The position numbers and the translations under genes were made by a program. From Pseudosulfitobacter koreensis (GTDB taxonomy: Bacteria > Pseudomonadota > Alphaproteobacteria > Rhodobacterales > Rhodobacteraceae): a DNA stretch of 64,000 bases. Numbering within the stretch: the first letter of the stretch is position 1; each line of letters starts with the position of its first letter. The notes under the pieces were generated by a model, which made no database searches, was not told the DNA's origin, and worked only from the letters and a program-made list of their open reading frames with translations. This document shows, in pieces, positions 26,942 to 36,331 of this stretch. The stretch lies in the NCBI RefSeq assembly GCF_024733015.1, contig NZ_JANKJG010000009.1, positions 103,148 through 167,147 on the forward strand, given 5' to 3'.

Positions 26942-27505
26942 TCAGACCGCGACGGGGCGGACTTCGGTGACTTCGGGGATGTAATGGCGCAGCAGGTTCT
27001 CGATGCCCATCTTCAGCGTCAGCGTGGACGAGGGGCACCCGGCGCAGGCGCCCTGCATGTGCAGGTAGACGACGCCACGGTCAAAACCGTGGAACGTGAT
27101 GTCGCCACCGTCCTGTGCCACAGCGGGGCGCACGCGGCTGTCGAGCAATTCCTTGATCTGGCCGACGATGGCACCGTCTTCGCCGGTGTGTTCGGCATGG
27201 CCCGAGGCGGGCGCGTGGCCCTCGTCCATGACGGCATCACCCGACTGGAAATGCTCCATGATCGCGCCCAGAACGCCGGGCTTCATGTGGTCCCATTCGG
27301 TCGCGTCGTCCTTGGTCACGGTGACAAAGTCGGTCCCGAAGAACACGCCGGTCACGCCGGACACGGAATAGATCCGCTGGGCCAGCGGCGATTTCGCGGC
27401 GGCGTCGGCGGTGGGAAAGTCGGCTGTGCCCATGTCCAGAACGGTCTGGCCGGGCAGAAACTTCAGTGTCGCCGGGTTCGGCGTCGATTCGGTTTGAATG
27501 AACAT
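26942..27505 (-). CDS. NifU-like iron-sulfur cluster scaffold (NfuA type)
   Basis: The 187-residue protein has an N-terminal Nfu_N domain (MFIQTESTPNPATLKFLPGQ, residues about 1-88) and a C-terminal NifU domain (about 110-185) with the cluster-binding CAGCPSS motif. These proteins carry a [4Fe-4S] cluster between monomers and pass it to target enzymes. A histidine- and acid-rich linker (GHAPASGHAEHTGEDG) joins the halves. The ATG at 27505 follows GAGGAGCG; the upstream in-frame residues are not conserved. Confidence 0.92.
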   Translation of the reverse strand: MFIQTESTPNPATLKFLPGQTVLDMGTADFPTADAAAKSPLAQRIYSVSGVTGVFFGTDFVTVTKDDATEWDHMKPGVLGAIMEHFQSGDAVMDEGHAPASGHAEHTGEDGAIVGQIKELLDSRVRPAVAQDGGDITFHGFDRGVVYLHMQGACAGCPSSTLTLKMGIENLLRHYIPEVTEVRPVAV

Positions 27506-27602
27506 GGCAAGCGCTCCTCGTGGGCTGTTGTTCCTGATATGCGGATCAACGGGCCGCAAGTCAAGGTTTGGAACCATTCTAAACTGTGGCAGCAGCTATG
27601 CG

Positions 27603-28058
27603 TCAGGTGATCGCTTCCAGCTTTTCCTTGCTCAGATCGCCCGGAACAATGGTGATCGGAATGGGCAGGGACGCGGCATTGCGAGACAGTTGCGTAACCA
27701 GCGGACCGGGGCCCTTGTTGTCGGCGCCGGCACCCAGCACCAGAACTCCAATCTCCGGGTCATCGGTGATCTGTGCGACAATCTCATCGGCGGCATTGCC
27801 GTTGCGGATCACCAGTTCAGGATTGACGCCCTGCTTGTCGCGCATCCACTTGGCAAAGACTTCGAAATGCGCCTCGATCCGCTCGCGGGCCTCCTCGCGC
27901 ATGATGTCCCCGACGCCGATCCAGTGATTGAACTCATCCGGCGGGATCACGGACAGCACGGTGACACCACCACCGGTCTTGGCCGCGCGCATCGCGGCAA
28001 AGCGCATTGCGTTCAGGCATTCTCGGCTGTCATCCAGCACGACCATAAATTTGCGCAT
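27603..28058 (-). CDS. Universal stress protein, UspA family
   Basis: The 151-residue protein has the Usp fold: MRKFMVVLDDSRECLNAMRF at the start and the C-terminal nucleotide-binding pattern GVLVLGAGADNKGPGPLVTQLS, a variant of G-2x-G-9x-G-S/T. ATP binding is therefore plausible but the motif is not perfect. The ATG at 28058 is preceded by GGAGAACC. It is 57 bases from the DsbA-like isomerase gene and probably in the same leftward transcription unit. Its stress role is inferred from the family. Confidence 0.85.
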   Translation of the reverse strand: MRKFMVVLDDSRECLNAMRFAAMRAAKTGGGVTVLSVIPPDEFNHWIGVGDIMREEARERIEAHFEVFAKWMRDKQGVNPELVIRNGNAADEIVAQITDDPEIGVLVLGAGADNKGPGPLVTQLSRNAASLPIPITIVPGDLSKEKLEAIT

Positions 28059-28115
28059 TAGGTTCTCCGTTTCACCTTGCAGCATGGCCCAAGGCAAGGC
28101 GCCGCGCAATCTCGA

Positions 28116-28715
28116 TCAATCACCGGCAGCCGCATGTTTCAGCGCCATTTCCATGCGGTCATGCCCCCAATAGAGTTCCTCCCCGACGGTAAAACTGGGC
28201 GCGCCGAAGATGCCACGCGCGATGGCGTCTTCGGTCAGGTCGCGCAGGGCCTGCTTGGACTCGGGCGTGGCGGCGTTATCGATGATGCTGCCTGCGTCCT
28301 GGCCAAGGGCCTCCAGCACTGGGCCGATCACCTCGGGTGCGCCGACGTCCAGATCTTCGGCGAAATTGGCGGAATAGACGGCGCGGATGAAATCCCCGAT
28401 CCACTCGGCATTTGCATTTGCCGCACAGATCCGTGCCGCCAGCATGCTGCCGCGTGGAAAAGTGGTGGGCTTGTGGAACGGCAAATCGGAGGCGGCGCAG
28501 ATGCGGGCCATGTCGCGCCACATATAGGCTCCCTTGACCGGGAACATGTTGAACGGCGAATCCGTCATGCCCTGCGCACCAAACACCGGGCCAAGCAGGA
28601 ACGGCCGCCAGATCAGCGGGACGCCATGCGCGGCGCAGGCGGCCTCGACCTGCATCGCGGCGGGATAGCTGTAGGTGCTCGCAAACTCGAACCAGAATTC
28701 CAGTGGTTTGCTCAT
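28116..28715 (-). CDS. 2-hydroxychromene-2-carboxylate isomerase / DsbA-like protein
   Basis: The 199-residue protein is of the DsbA/GST-kappa thioredoxin fold. It starts LEFWFEFASTYSYPAAMQVE, where the Ser/Thr-Tyr-Ser replaces the CxxC of true DsbA, as in HCCA isomerases. It ends GIFGAPSFTVGEELYWGHDR, the conserved cis-Pro loop and tail. Such proteins isomerise hydroxychromene carboxylates in naphthalene breakdown, but most homologues lie outside aromatic pathways, as here. The ATG at 28715 overlaps the ilvE stop by four bases. The substrate is therefore unknown; a glutathione-dependent isomerase is likely. Confidence 0.85.
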   Translation of the reverse strand: MSKPLEFWFEFASTYSYPAAMQVEAACAAHGVPLIWRPFLLGPVFGAQGMTDSPFNMFPVKGAYMWRDMARICAASDLPFHKPTTFPRGSMLAARICAANANAEWIGDFIRAVYSANFAEDLDVGAPEVIGPVLEALGQDAGSIIDNAATPESKQALRDLTEDAIARGIFGAPSFTVGEELYWGHDRMEMALKHAAAGD

Positions 28716-29581
28716 CGTGCCGTCTCCGACGCGGCCCAGTCCCAATAAAGCTGCCGCGCGCGCCGTGTGATCGGGCCGATCTGGTACTGCGTGTCGTCGA
28801 ATGCGGTGACGGGCGTGACCTTCATCATGTTGCCGCTCAGGAACACCTCGTCGGCGTCGTGGAAATCGTCGAACCCCAGCACTGCCTCGTGGACGGCGAC
28901 GCCGTCAGCGCGCAAGTTGCTGATGTGACGCGCCCGCGTGATGCCGGACAGGAAGGTGCCGTTCGGGACGGGTGTGAACACCTCGCCGTCGCGGACCATG
29001 AAGACGTTGGCGGTTGCCGTCTCGGCCACATTGCCCAGAGCATCGGCGACCAGCGCGTTGCCAAAGCCCTTGGACCGCGCCTCGACCAGCATCCGCGCAT
29101 TGTTGGGATAGAGGCACCCGGCCTTGGCGTTGACCACTGCGTCCTCCAGCACCGGACGGCGGAATTGCGTGCGCGTCAGCGTGGTCGATGCCTCGGGTGC
29201 GGCCATCGGAATCTTTTCCAGCGATATCGCAAAGCCGGTGCCCTCGGGCTGCGGTACGATCCCCGACGCATCGCCGTCGATGGCCCAGTACATCGGGCGA
29301 ATGTAAACAGGCTCGGCGGGGTCGTAAGCCTTCAGCCCCTCAAGCACGGCGGCGACCATGTCGTCGGTGCTGACGGTCGGCGTGATCATCAGCGCGTTGG
29401 CCGAACGGTTCACGCGGGCGCAATGCGCGGCCAGATCCGGCGCGTATCCGTCAAAATAGCGCGCCCCGTCGAACACGGTGCTGCCCAACCACGAGCCGTG
29501 GTCCGCGGCCTTCATCACGGCAACGTCGCCCTCGTGCCAATTGCCTTCGAAATATGTTCTGATTTCCGTGCCAACGGCCAT
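28712..29581 (-). CDS. ilvE: Branched-chain amino-acid aminotransferase (class IV)
   Basis: The 289-residue PLP fold-type IV enzyme transfers the amino group between glutamate and Val, Leu or Ile. Visible features are the start FEGNWHEGDVAVMKAADHG, the PLP-lysine region VVNAKAGCLYPNNARML (Lys in NAKAG), the glutamate in ETATANVFMV, and the phosphate-binding LSGITRARHI. The ATG is preceded by GGGAGGGCGAAAG. It heads a unit with the DsbA-like isomerase. A D-amino-acid aminotransferase or 4-amino-4-deoxychorismate lyase is less likely because of the length and N-terminal pattern. Confidence 0.88.
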   Translation of the reverse strand: MAVGTEIRTYFEGNWHEGDVAVMKAADHGSWLGSTVFDGARYFDGYAPDLAAHCARVNRSANALMITPTVSTDDMVAAVLEGLKAYDPAEPVYIRPMYWAIDGDASGIVPQPEGTGFAISLEKIPMAAPEASTTLTRTQFRRPVLEDAVVNAKAGCLYPNNARMLVEARSKGFGNALVADALGNVAETATANVFMVRDGEVFTPVPNGTFLSGITRARHISNLRADGVAVHEAVLGFDDFHDADEVFLSGNMMKVTPVTAFDDTQYQIGPITRRARQLYWDWAASETAR

Positions 29582-29651
29582 CTTTCGCCCTCCCTGAATT
29601 AGGCAGGACGTTATCAGGATCGTGCGGAGGGTCCAGCGTCAAAGACGCGCG

Positions 29652-29903
29652 TTACGTCGCGCTGCGGTCGTCTTTCTCGCGGATCGCATAGACGCCTTCG
29701 GGCAGGTCCAGTGCCGCCGACATGTCGCGCACCTGCGCATGGCTCAGCGTGATCTTCATCACCCGGTCGGTGCGCGGATCGTATTGTTCGACCGTCACGC
29801 ATTCGGTGAAACTGTTGACGATCACGTCTTCCTGCAATGGCGCGCCGCCATCATCCACCAGGGTGATCACGGTCGAGTCGAATTCATGCTCAATGGTAAA
29901 CAT
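29652..29903 (-). CDS. Small conserved hypothetical protein
   Basis: The 83-residue acidic protein has no signal or membrane segment. It opens MFTIEHEFDSTVITLVDDGG and contains VEQYDPRTDRVMKITLSHAQ, giving a small all-beta impression with a short C-terminal helix ending in KDDRSAT. I recognise it as a conserved short protein in Rhodobacterales without a named family. It has its own spacing from ilvE (70 bases) and diverges from the M48 peptidase gene. No function is proposed. Confidence 0.65.
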   Translation of the reverse strand: MFTIEHEFDSTVITLVDDGGAPLQEDVIVNSFTECVTVEQYDPRTDRVMKITLSHAQVRDMSAALDLPEGVYAIREKDDRSAT

Positions 29904-30071
29904 GGCCCAAGCCTACCCGCGCAGGCAGGACATGCAAGCGGTCATCCGCCCCCCGGCGATCAGAGCCTCGTGACCAGGCGGGTTCGGGGCTGGAAGCAGG
30001 CGGCGGACATGCTAAGTTGGCTCCCAACGCGGGTGGCGCATCGAGCCGCCCAAGCCAAGGGAATAAAATCT

Positions 30072-30803
30072 ATGTTCAAGAGACTGGTTCAGGTTCTGGT
30101 GCCTATCGTGGCATTGGCGGCCTGCGACGTGACCACGACGATGCCGACCCCGGTTCCGCAGACTGCGGGACAAACCTCGCGCTCTGTGGCCACCGATCAA
30201 TTGCGCACCTCGGACCAGGCCGAGCGTGCCTTCGTGCAGGTTCTGCAACAGTTGGAACCCGTGGCCGAGCGCGAGTGTCGCAACCGAACCACGCAGAGCG
30301 TGAACTGCGATTTTCGCATCGTCGTCGATGATCGTGCGAACCAGCCTGCCAACGCCTATCAGACGCTGGACAAAAGCAACCGCCCGGTGATCGTGTTCAC
30401 GCTGAAGTTGATCCAGGATGCCTACAACGCCGACGAAATCGCCTTTGTTATGGGCCACGAGGCGGCGCACCATATTGCGGGACATATCGCGCGCCAGCGT
30501 CAAAATGCGGTGGCCGGTGCCGTGATCTTTGCGGGTCTGGCCACGTTGACTGGCGGTGATGCGGGTGCGGTAGAATCGGCGCAACGTCTGGGCGAGCAGG
30601 TCGGGTCACGCACATATTCCAAGGAATTCGAGCTTGAGGCAGATGCGCTGGGCACGATCATCACCCACCGCGCGGGATATGACCCCCTGCGCGGGGCCGA
30701 GTTCTTTACCCGCATCCCCGATCCCGGCAACCGCTTCCTAGGGACCCATCCGCCCAACGCATCGCGTCTGGACGTCGTGCGCCGCACTGTGGCTGGTTTG
30801 TAA
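30072..30803 (+). CDS. M48-family zinc metalloprotease lipoprotein
   Basis: The 243-residue protein has a lipoprotein signal (MFKRLVQVLVPIVALAAC, lipobox LAAC, Cys at about residue 18) and an M48 peptidase domain. The zinc site HEAAH occurs in VMGHEAAHHIAGHIAR, with the third ligand in ELEADALG. The fold is the short BepA/LoiP-like type without a TPR tail. It is probably anchored to the inner leaflet of the outer membrane and involved in envelope protein quality control. The ATG at 30072 is preferred over the longer in-frame reading from 29622, which runs antisense to the preceding gene and has no signal peptide. Confidence 0.88.
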   Translation: MFKRLVQVLVPIVALAACDVTTTMPTPVPQTAGQTSRSVATDQLRTSDQAERAFVQVLQQLEPVAERECRNRTTQSVNCDFRIVVDDRANQPANAYQTLDKSNRPVIVFTLKLIQDAYNADEIAFVMGHEAAHHIAGHIARQRQNAVAGAVIFAGLATLTGGDAGAVESAQRLGEQVGSRTYSKEFELEADALGTIITHRAGYDPLRGAEFFTRIPDPGNRFLGTHPPNASRLDVVRRTVAGL

Positions 30804-30846
30804 GCGACTGAGGCAGCACCGGGCTGACAAAGGGGGATGCTGCCTG

Positions 30847-31197
30847 ATGCGGCTTTTGGGGCATATCGTGACGGATCGCGGGTCGAAATACGCGGTGTCA
30901 GGCGTGCCAGTCAGCAGCCGCGATGACATCGACGCCGCCCTCAAAGAGCTCAAGCGCGACAAGTCTTATGCCAAGGCCACCCACAACACATGGGCCGCAA
31001 TCCTGTCGGATGCGGGCCCGGCCAAAGGCGACGATGGCGAGGCGGGGGCGGGAATGGTGATTATCCGGATGCTGGAACGTGAAGACCTGAGCGATCATCT
31101 GATAGTCGTAACACGTTGGTACGGCGGCAAACATCTGGGCGGCGACCGTTTTCGCCACGTGCAGACCTGCGTGCGCGCCTATCTCGACGCGCTCTAG
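30847..31197 (+). CDS. YigZ/IMPACT-family protein
   Basis: The 116-residue protein consists of the IMPACT N-terminal (UPF0029) domain alone. Family phrases are DRGSKYAVSGVPVSS, ATHNTWAAILSD, DDGEAGAGMVIIRML and VTRWYGGKHLGGDRF. The usual bacterial YigZ is about 200 residues with a second domain, so this is a shortened form, as seen in several alphaproteobacteria. IMPACT proteins bind the translation apparatus and regulate Gcn2-type kinases in eukaryotes; the bacterial role is unclear. It ends four bases into the 3' end of the convergent hemolysin III gene. Confidence 0.85.
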   Translation: MRLLGHIVTDRGSKYAVSGVPVSSRDDIDAALKELKRDKSYAKATHNTWAAILSDAGPAKGDDGEAGAGMVIIRMLEREDLSDHLIVVTRWYGGKHLGGDRFRHVQTCVRAYLDAL

Positions 31198-31820
31198 ACG
31201 CTGAGCGCGATAGCGGCGAAAAAGCAGGTCGAGGCGACCAGCACGAAGACATGCCACAGCGCCATCTGGAACCGGAATTCCTGCATCGCGAAGAAGACAG
31301 CGCCGGCGGAATAGGTCAGGCCGCCCGCCGCGACCAAGGCCATGGCAGGGCCGCTCAAACTGGACCACATCGGCCAGATCAGCAGCACGCTGGCCCATCC
31401 CAGCGCCAGGTACAACGCCAGCGATCCGCGCCCGTCGGTGGCCCAGAAAGACAGTTTCGCAATCGCTCCGCCCAAGGCCACCAGCCAGACAAAGCCCAGC
31501 ACGATGTACCCCGTGACCGACCCCAGCACAAAAACCAGCGGCGTATAAGTTCCTGCGATTTTCAGATAGATCGCCGCATGGTCCACCCGCGCCAACATCG
31601 GGCGTGGCCGGTCCCAAGGCAGCAGGTGATAGGCAGCCGATGCGGCAAAGCCAAAGACCAGCACCGCCAGATAGACACTGACCGATGCAACGGTCGCGGC
31701 GGGCGCGTCGCTCGCGACATGGCCCAGCAGGATCGCGGCACCGATAACCGAACCCGTCAGCCCGATGACATGCACCGACCCGTCGGCAAGCGTTTCTGAA
31801 AGGGACCGTGGATAAGCCAT
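31194..31820 (-). CDS. Hemolysin III / TrhA-family membrane protein
   Basis: The 208-residue protein has seven hydrophobic helices and the PAQR/HlyIII signature: the first histidine in GSVHVIGLTG, AAYHLLPW, DHAAIYLKIAGTYTPL, and the C-terminal ALWHVFVLVAS. These histidines and the Ser/Asp form a metal-binding hydrolase-like site in this superfamily. In bacteria the family (TrhA) influences membrane fluidity; true haemolysis is not implied. It converges with yigZ, sharing four bases. Confidence 0.88.
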   Translation of the reverse strand: MAYPRSLSETLADGSVHVIGLTGSVIGAAILLGHVASDAPAATVASVSVYLAVLVFGFAASAAYHLLPWDRPRPMLARVDHAAIYLKIAGTYTPLVFVLGSVTGYIVLGFVWLVALGGAIAKLSFWATDGRGSLALYLALGWASVLLIWPMWSSLSGPAMALVAAGGLTYSAGAVFFAMQEFRFQMALWHVFVLVASTCFFAAIALSV

Positions 31821-31882
31821 GACGCCAAATTAACCTGTTCCGGCCCTCAGGCTAGACAAGTTTTGTAAAAATCCTGTTGACG

Positions 31883-32281
31883 TCACGAAAGCTTCTTTGC
31901 CCTGCGCACCCGCGCCAAGTGCCAACGATAGAGGATCGGGGCCAGCACGTAGTCATAGAGCGCAACCGCCACGGGCCGTACCAGTGGCCACGACACCACC
32001 CGCGCCAGCCAGCGATAGCGCGGCATGTCCTGCCAAAGCAGGATAAATGCGGGGATGCCGGAATAGACCTGATCGCCCTTTCGCACGTGCAGCCGCTTTG
32101 CGGCCTCGTCAGCGCTTATGCCCCAAGCTTCCAGCGCACTGCTGTTAAGATCGTCGAAGCGGATAGGAAGATCGTGGTCGCGGCTGTAAGCAGCGTAATG
32201 GTCGATCTCGGCACGGCAGACGGGACATTCTGCATTGTACAGAACACTGGTGTCGTCATTGGTGATCTCGGTCTGATCCAT
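31883..32281 (-). CDS. DCC-family (DUF393) thiol-disulfide oxidoreductase-like protein
   Basis: The 132-residue protein carries the DUF393 pattern. A N-terminal CxxC appears in VLYNAECPVCRAEIDHYAAY (CPVC near residue 22), followed by RFDDLNSS, RLHVRKGDQVYSG and LARVVSWPLVRPVAVALYDY. The family has a thioredoxin-like start and a C-terminal amphipathic helix. A redox role is inferred from the CPVC motif only. The start at 32281 is the first ATG fitting the family length; a longer alternative to 32305 exists. Confidence 0.8.
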   Translation of the reverse strand: MDQTEITNDDTSVLYNAECPVCRAEIDHYAAYSRDHDLPIRFDDLNSSALEAWGISADEAAKRLHVRKGDQVYSGIPAFILLWQDMPRYRWLARVVSWPLVRPVAVALYDYVLAPILYRWHLARVRRAKKLS

Positions 32282-32337
32282 GCCCGAAAGATAAGGCGCA
32301 ACCACCGGCTGGAACAGGCGTCAAAGCCGCACAGGGG

Positions 32338-32700
32338 TCAGCGCGGCTTGTTTCCGTCGATCCAGCGCGACATCAACTGCTTGTCCTTGAAGCACTCGCG
32401 CGGCACGTCCTGCCGTTTGATCCGGGCGATCCGCTCGGCAAAGGCGACCTGCTTGCCCGACGGATAGTTGCTGAATTTGCCCTCGATAGGCTTGACCTTG
32501 TGCGCATCGATCCACGCCGACAACGCCCGGCGGTCGCGCAAGGTGGCTTGCGGCAGTTCTTCGCCCCTCCGCTTGGCAATCGCCATCGCATAGGCAACCT
32601 GCTTTTCGGTTGCCGCCTCGGGCGTTTCCAATGGCAGATCGGGTTGAACCGGAACAAACAGTCCGGGCAGGGCGGGTTCGTAAACAGATGCATGGGCCAT
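32338..32700 (-). CDS. Small protein with two tandem KQVA(Y/F)A...SxWID repeats
   Basis: The 120-residue protein is built from two copies of a unit of about 40 residues. One starts EKQVAYAMAIAKRRGEELP and ends LSAWIDAHK. The other starts GKQVAFAERIARIKRQDVP and ends MSRWIDGNK. Each unit looks like two helices with conserved Lys-Gln, an Ala-rich helix and a terminal W-I-D. The leading 30 residues are Pro-rich and acidic. Similar single units occur at the ends of DNA topoisomerases and plasmid proteins, suggesting nucleic-acid contact, but this is inference. ATG at 32700 is preceded by GGAACGCC; the AT-rich spacer 32701-32794 holds its promoter. Confidence 0.7.
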   Translation of the reverse strand: MAHASVYEPALPGLFVPVQPDLPLETPEAATEKQVAYAMAIAKRRGEELPQATLRDRRALSAWIDAHKVKPIEGKFSNYPSGKQVAFAERIARIKRQDVPRECFKDKQLMSRWIDGNKPR

Positions 32701-32794
32701 GACGGCGTTCCTTTGTTCCTGTTGAGAACAACATAGAACAAAGGCGGAACATTTTCAAGAGCGGCGCGAATTTGCCCCCTTCACATGGCTGCGA

Positions 32795-34168
32795 TCAGAC
32801 CAGCCGCCCCCATAGGTCGTATTCGCCGGCCTCGTCCACTTCGACGGTCACGATCTGGCCGGGCGTCAGCCCTTCGAACCCTTCGTCGATGAACAGGTTG
32901 CCGTCGATCTCGGGCGCGTCGGCCTTGGTGCGGCAGGTGGCGGCATCTGCGTCGACCTCGTCCACGATCACGTCGATGCGGGTGCCGACCTTGGCCTCCA
33001 GCTTGGCCTCGGAAATCGCCTGCGCCTTTTCCATGAAGCGGTCCCAGCGGTCTTGCTTGACCTCGGCGGGCACATGGTCGGGCAGCGCGTTCGAGCGCGC
33101 GCCAGCAACGTTTTCATATTGAAAACAGCCCACACGGTCCAACTGCGCCTCGTCCATCCAGTCCAGCAGGGTCTGGAACTCGGCCTCGGTCTCGCCGGGA
33201 TATCCGACGATAAAGGTCGAGCGCAGCACAATCTCGGGGCAGATATCGCGCCATTCCGCGATGCGGTCCAACGTCGCTTCGGCCGCGGCAGGACGCGCCA
33301 TGCGTTTCAGCGTGTCGGGGTGCGCGTGCTGGAACGGCACGTCCAGATAGGGCAACACCAGACCATCCGCCATCAGCGGGATCATCTCGCGCACATGCGG
33401 ATAGGGATAGACGTAATGCAACCGCACCCAGGCCCCCAAGCTGCCAAGATCACGGGCCAGAGTGGTGATCGGCTGCTCGGTCAGCCCGCGCCGCACCTCG
33501 CGGTCCCAGTCAGTGCCATAGGCGGAGGTGTCCTGCGAAATCACCAGCAGTTCCTGCACGCCTGCCTCGACCAGCTTTTCAGCCTCGCGCAGGACCGCCT
33601 TGTGCGGACGGCTGGCCAGACGGCCGCGCATGTCGGGAATGATGCAGAACTTGCACTTGTGATTGCAGCCCTCGGAAATCTTGAGATAGCTGAAGTGGCG
33701 CGGCGTCAGGCTGACGCTGCGCGCGGGCAGCAGATCGACAAAGGGATCGGGCGAGGGCGGCACGGCGGCATGCACCGCGTCCAGCACCTGTTCGTATTGA
33801 TGCGGGCCGGTCACGGCCAGAACCTTGGGGTGCGCGCCAGTTATATACTGCGGGTCCGCGCCCAGACATCCTGTCACGATCACCCGCCCGTTTTCAGACA
33901 AAGCCTCGCCGATGGCCTCAAGACTTTCGGCCTTGGCACTGTCGAGAAATCCGCAGGTGTTCACGATCACCGCATCGGCACCGGAATAGTCGGGCGAGAT
34001 GCCATACCCTTCGGCGCGCAGCCGCGTCAGGATGCGCTCGGAATCGACCAGGGCCTTGGGACAGCCCAGACTGACCATGCCGATGGACGGCTGGCCGGGG
34101 CGTGTCTTGCCGTCCATGCGGGCGGCAGGGGCAATGTCGGGGCGCAGATTGGGTGGGTTTGTGCTCAT
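32795..34168 (-). CDS. rimO: Ribosomal protein S12 methylthiotransferase
   Basis: RimO is a radical-SAM enzyme that adds a methylthio group to an aspartate of ribosomal protein S12. The 457-residue protein has three domains. UPF0004 holds its three cluster cysteines in [22 protein letters not shown] and TGCLGA. The radical-SAM domain has [15 protein letters not shown] (CxxxCxxC). A C-terminal TRAM domain (about residues 390-457) ends [10 protein letters not shown]. The text ALVDSE and [13 protein letters not shown] separates it from MiaB. The ATG at 34168 follows AAAGGAGCG; the reading upstream to 34525 is antisense to asmA. Confidence 0.94.
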   Translation of the reverse strand: MSTNPPNLRPDIAPAARMDGKTRPGQPSIGMVSLGCPKALVDSERILTRLRAEGYGISPDYSGADAVIVNTCGFLDSAKAESLEAIGEALSENGRVIVTGCLGADPQYITGAHPKVLAVTGPHQYEQVLDAVHAAVPPSPDPFVDLLPARSVSLTPRHFSYLKISEGCNHKCKFCIIPDMRGRLASRPHKAVLREAEKLVEAGVQELLVISQDTSAYGTDWDREVRRGLTEQPITTLARDLGSLGAWVRLHYVYPYPHVREMIPLMADGLVLPYLDVPFQHAHPDTLKRMARPAAAEATLDRIAEWRDICPEIVLRSTFIVGYPGETEAEFQTLLDWMDEAQLDRVGCFQYENVAGARSNALPDHVPAEVKQDRWDRFMEKAQAISEAKLEAKVGTRIDVIVDEVDADAATCRTKADAPEIDGNLFIDEGFEGLTPGQIVTVEVDEAGEYDLWGRLV

Positions 34169-34273
34169 GATCGCTCCTTTAGTGCAAGGCGGGCGCGGCG
34201 AAAAGGGTTCATCATTGAGAATGGGCGGCAAGGCGCGTAGCAATAGCGTGAGTGTAGCAAGGGGATGTTTGGC

Positions 34274-36220
34274 ATGAAATGGATCGCGCGTCTGATCGGA
34301 TTGGTCGTTGTAGTCGTGCTGGTGATCGGCGTGTCGCTGTTTTTCCTGCCCGCCGACCGGATCGCGCGTATTGCAGCCGACCAGTTGCGCGTGGCCACGG
34401 GGCGCGATGTGACGATTTCGGGGGATGTGTCGCTGTCGATCTGGCCGGTGCTGGGGGCATCCGTTGGCAGCATCGAGATCGGCAATGCCACATGGTCCGA
34501 ACAGGGGCCGATGCTGACCGCGCAAAACGCCGCCATCGGCGTGGATGCGGCGGCGCTGCTGTCGGGTGAGATCCGCATCACCAACATCGCGGCCACCAGC
34601 CCCACCATCCGGCTGGAACAGCGACAGGACGGGCGCGCCAGCTGGCAGTTCACCGATGCCTCAGGTGCGGCCACGATCGAGACGCAGGTGACACCAAACG
34701 AGGCACCGCGCCCGTTTTCCATCCAAAGGATGAACATCACCGACGCCACGCTGATCTACGACGCCGAAGGGGCGGATCTGGTGCGCTACGAAGGGGTCGA
34801 TCTGGCGCTGGACTGGCCAGAGCGTCTGGGTACCGCCGACATCCGCGCGACCCTGCGCCCTGCCGGAACGGCGGTGAACGTCAACGCGACCATCGGGTCA
34901 TTCGCCGGGTTCCTCGGCGGGCAGGTGCAACCGATCACTGCCACGCTCAGCGCGGGAGGCGGCTCTGCGTCCATCGACGGGCGCGCCGGCACGGCGGGCG
35001 AAGTCGCGGGCAAGCTGACGCTCGATCTGCCTGACACCGGAGCTTTTCTGCAGGCGCTGGGCGCGGGCGGTGTGGATCTGCCCCAGGGGCTTGGGCGCAG
35101 CATCGACCTTACCTCTGATATCACCCTGACCAAGGATCGCCGCCTGTCGATGCGCGACCTCGTCGCCGAACTGGGCGGCAACAGGCTGACGGGGGCCGCC
35201 GACATCGCGCTGAACGGCACGCCGACCGTGAACGCGCAACTGAACGCAGGCGCGCTGGACCTGACCGGGGTGACCGGTACCGGCGACGCCAGCCCCGCAG
35301 GCGCCGCCGCGTCCGGAACCACCACGGCAGGCTGGCCGAAGGAGACCATCGACGCTTCGGGGCTCGCCGCCTTCAACGGTCAGATCGCGCTGACCGCCAC
35401 ATCGGTGGATCTGGGTACTTTTCAGCTTGGGGCCACCCGCGCCTTGCTGACCAACGACAACTCCCGCGCGGTCTTCGATCTCCGCGAGGTCGACGCCTAC
35501 GAGGGCAAGATCACCGGGCAATTCGTGATGAACAACCGGAACGGCCTCTCGGTGGGCGGCAAGCTCTTTGCCACGTCCATCGCCATGCAGCCGCTTCTGA
35601 CCGATGCGCTGGGCCTGACGCGCCTGACCGGCGACGGCAATGCGGAGCTGAACTTTCTCTCCTCGGGCAATTCGGTTGATGCGATCATGAACGCGCTGTC
35701 AGGCTCGGGTGCCATCGCCATCGGCAAGGGTACCATCCAAGGCATTGACCTCGACAGGCTGATGCGCTCGGGTGCGACGGGCAGCGGCACGACTGTCTTC
35801 GACAGCCTTGGCGCGACCTTCGACATGACAGCGGGCAACCTGCGCAATGATGATCTTCTTCTGAGCCTCGCGAGCTACCGCGCACGCGGCCAGGGTCGCG
35901 TCGGACTGGGCCAGCAGGACATCGACTATACATTCACACCCATCGCCCTGAACGCCAACGAAGGCAATGGCATCGCGATCCCGGTGCGCATCACCGGCCC
36001 ATGGTCGGACCTGCGGATCATCCCCGACATCGAGGCCGCGATTGACCTGAACTTGGGCGAAAAGAAGGAAGAACTGAAAGACGCCGCCGACGCCAGGCTG
36101 AAAGCGGCCGTCGAGGAAAAACTGGGCGTGACCGCGCAGCAAGGGCAAAGCCTGGAAGACGCGGCCAAGGACAAGGCGAAAGAGAAGCTTGCCAAGGAGC
36201 TGATGAAGATTTTCGACTGA
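34274..36220 (+). CDS. AsmA-family envelope protein
   Basis: The 648-residue protein has one N-terminal membrane helix (residues about 5-27, rich in Val), followed by the AsmA N-terminal domain ([20 protein letters not shown], then [16 protein letters not shown]). A large beta-rich periplasmic part follows, with the AsmA_2 region from about residue 430 ([13 protein letters not shown] and [12 protein letters not shown]). It ends in a charged helical tail. AsmA-like proteins are thought to shuttle phospholipid between membranes and affect outer-membrane assembly. The ATG at 34274 has AAGGGG ten bases upstream; the ATG at 34265 is too close to it. It diverges from rimO and ends at a double-copy inverted repeat. 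Confidence 0.88.
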   Translation: MKWIARLIGLVVVVVLVIGVSLFFLPADRIARIAADQLRVATGRDVTISGDVSLSIWPVLGASVGSIEIGNATWSEQGPMLTAQNAAIGVDAAALLSGEIRITNIAATSPTIRLEQRQDGRASWQFTDASGAATIETQVTPNEAPRPFSIQRMNITDATLIYDAEGADLVRYEGVDLALDWPERLGTADIRATLRPAGTAVNVNATIGSFAGFLGGQVQPITATLSAGGGSASIDGRAGTAGEVAGKLTLDLPDTGAFLQALGAGGVDLPQGLGRSIDLTSDITLTKDRRLSMRDLVAELGGNRLTGAADIALNGTPTVNAQLNAGALDLTGVTGTGDASPAGAAASGTTTAGWPKETIDASGLAAFNGQIALTATSVDLGTFQLGATRALLTNDNSRAVFDLREVDAYEGKITGQFVMNNRNGLSVGGKLFATSIAMQPLLTDALGLTRLTGDGNAELNFLSSGNSVDAIMNALSGSGAIAIGKGTIQGIDLDRLMRSGATGSGTTVFDSLGATFDMTAGNLRNDDLLLSLASYRARGQGRVGLGQQDIDYTFTPIALNANEGNGIAIPVRITGPWSDLRIIPDIEAAIDLNLGEKKEELKDAADARLKAAVEEKLGVTAQQGQSLEDAAKDKAKEKLAKELMKIFD

Positions 36221-36225
36221 ACCTG

Positions 36226-36327
36226 TTTCTTTTGGCCACAAATATCCCCGCCGGAGGCTCAAAACTCTTCTGGAGCGCCAGAAAAGATTTAATGCCTCCG
36301 GCGGGGATATTTTCCAGCCAAAAGAAA
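36226..36327. terminator. Bidirectional terminator made of two inverted repeat copies
   Basis: The arms 36226-36258 and 36294-36327 are nearly perfect inverted copies of about 33 bases. Each contains TTTCTTTTGGCC-like, AAATATCCCCG and CCGGAGGC blocks. Between them a small hairpin TTCTGG-AGCG-CCAGAA lies at 36268-36283. It separates convergent asmA and kdsA. The blocks relate it to the dispersed repeat at 23004-23060 and 61389-61443. Confidence 0.75.
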
Positions 36328-36331
36328 AAGA

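Noticed and set aside
32795..34525. Longer start of rimO at 34525
   Set aside because: The extra 119 codons are antisense to asmA and lack similarity; AAAGGAGCG precedes the ATG at 34168.
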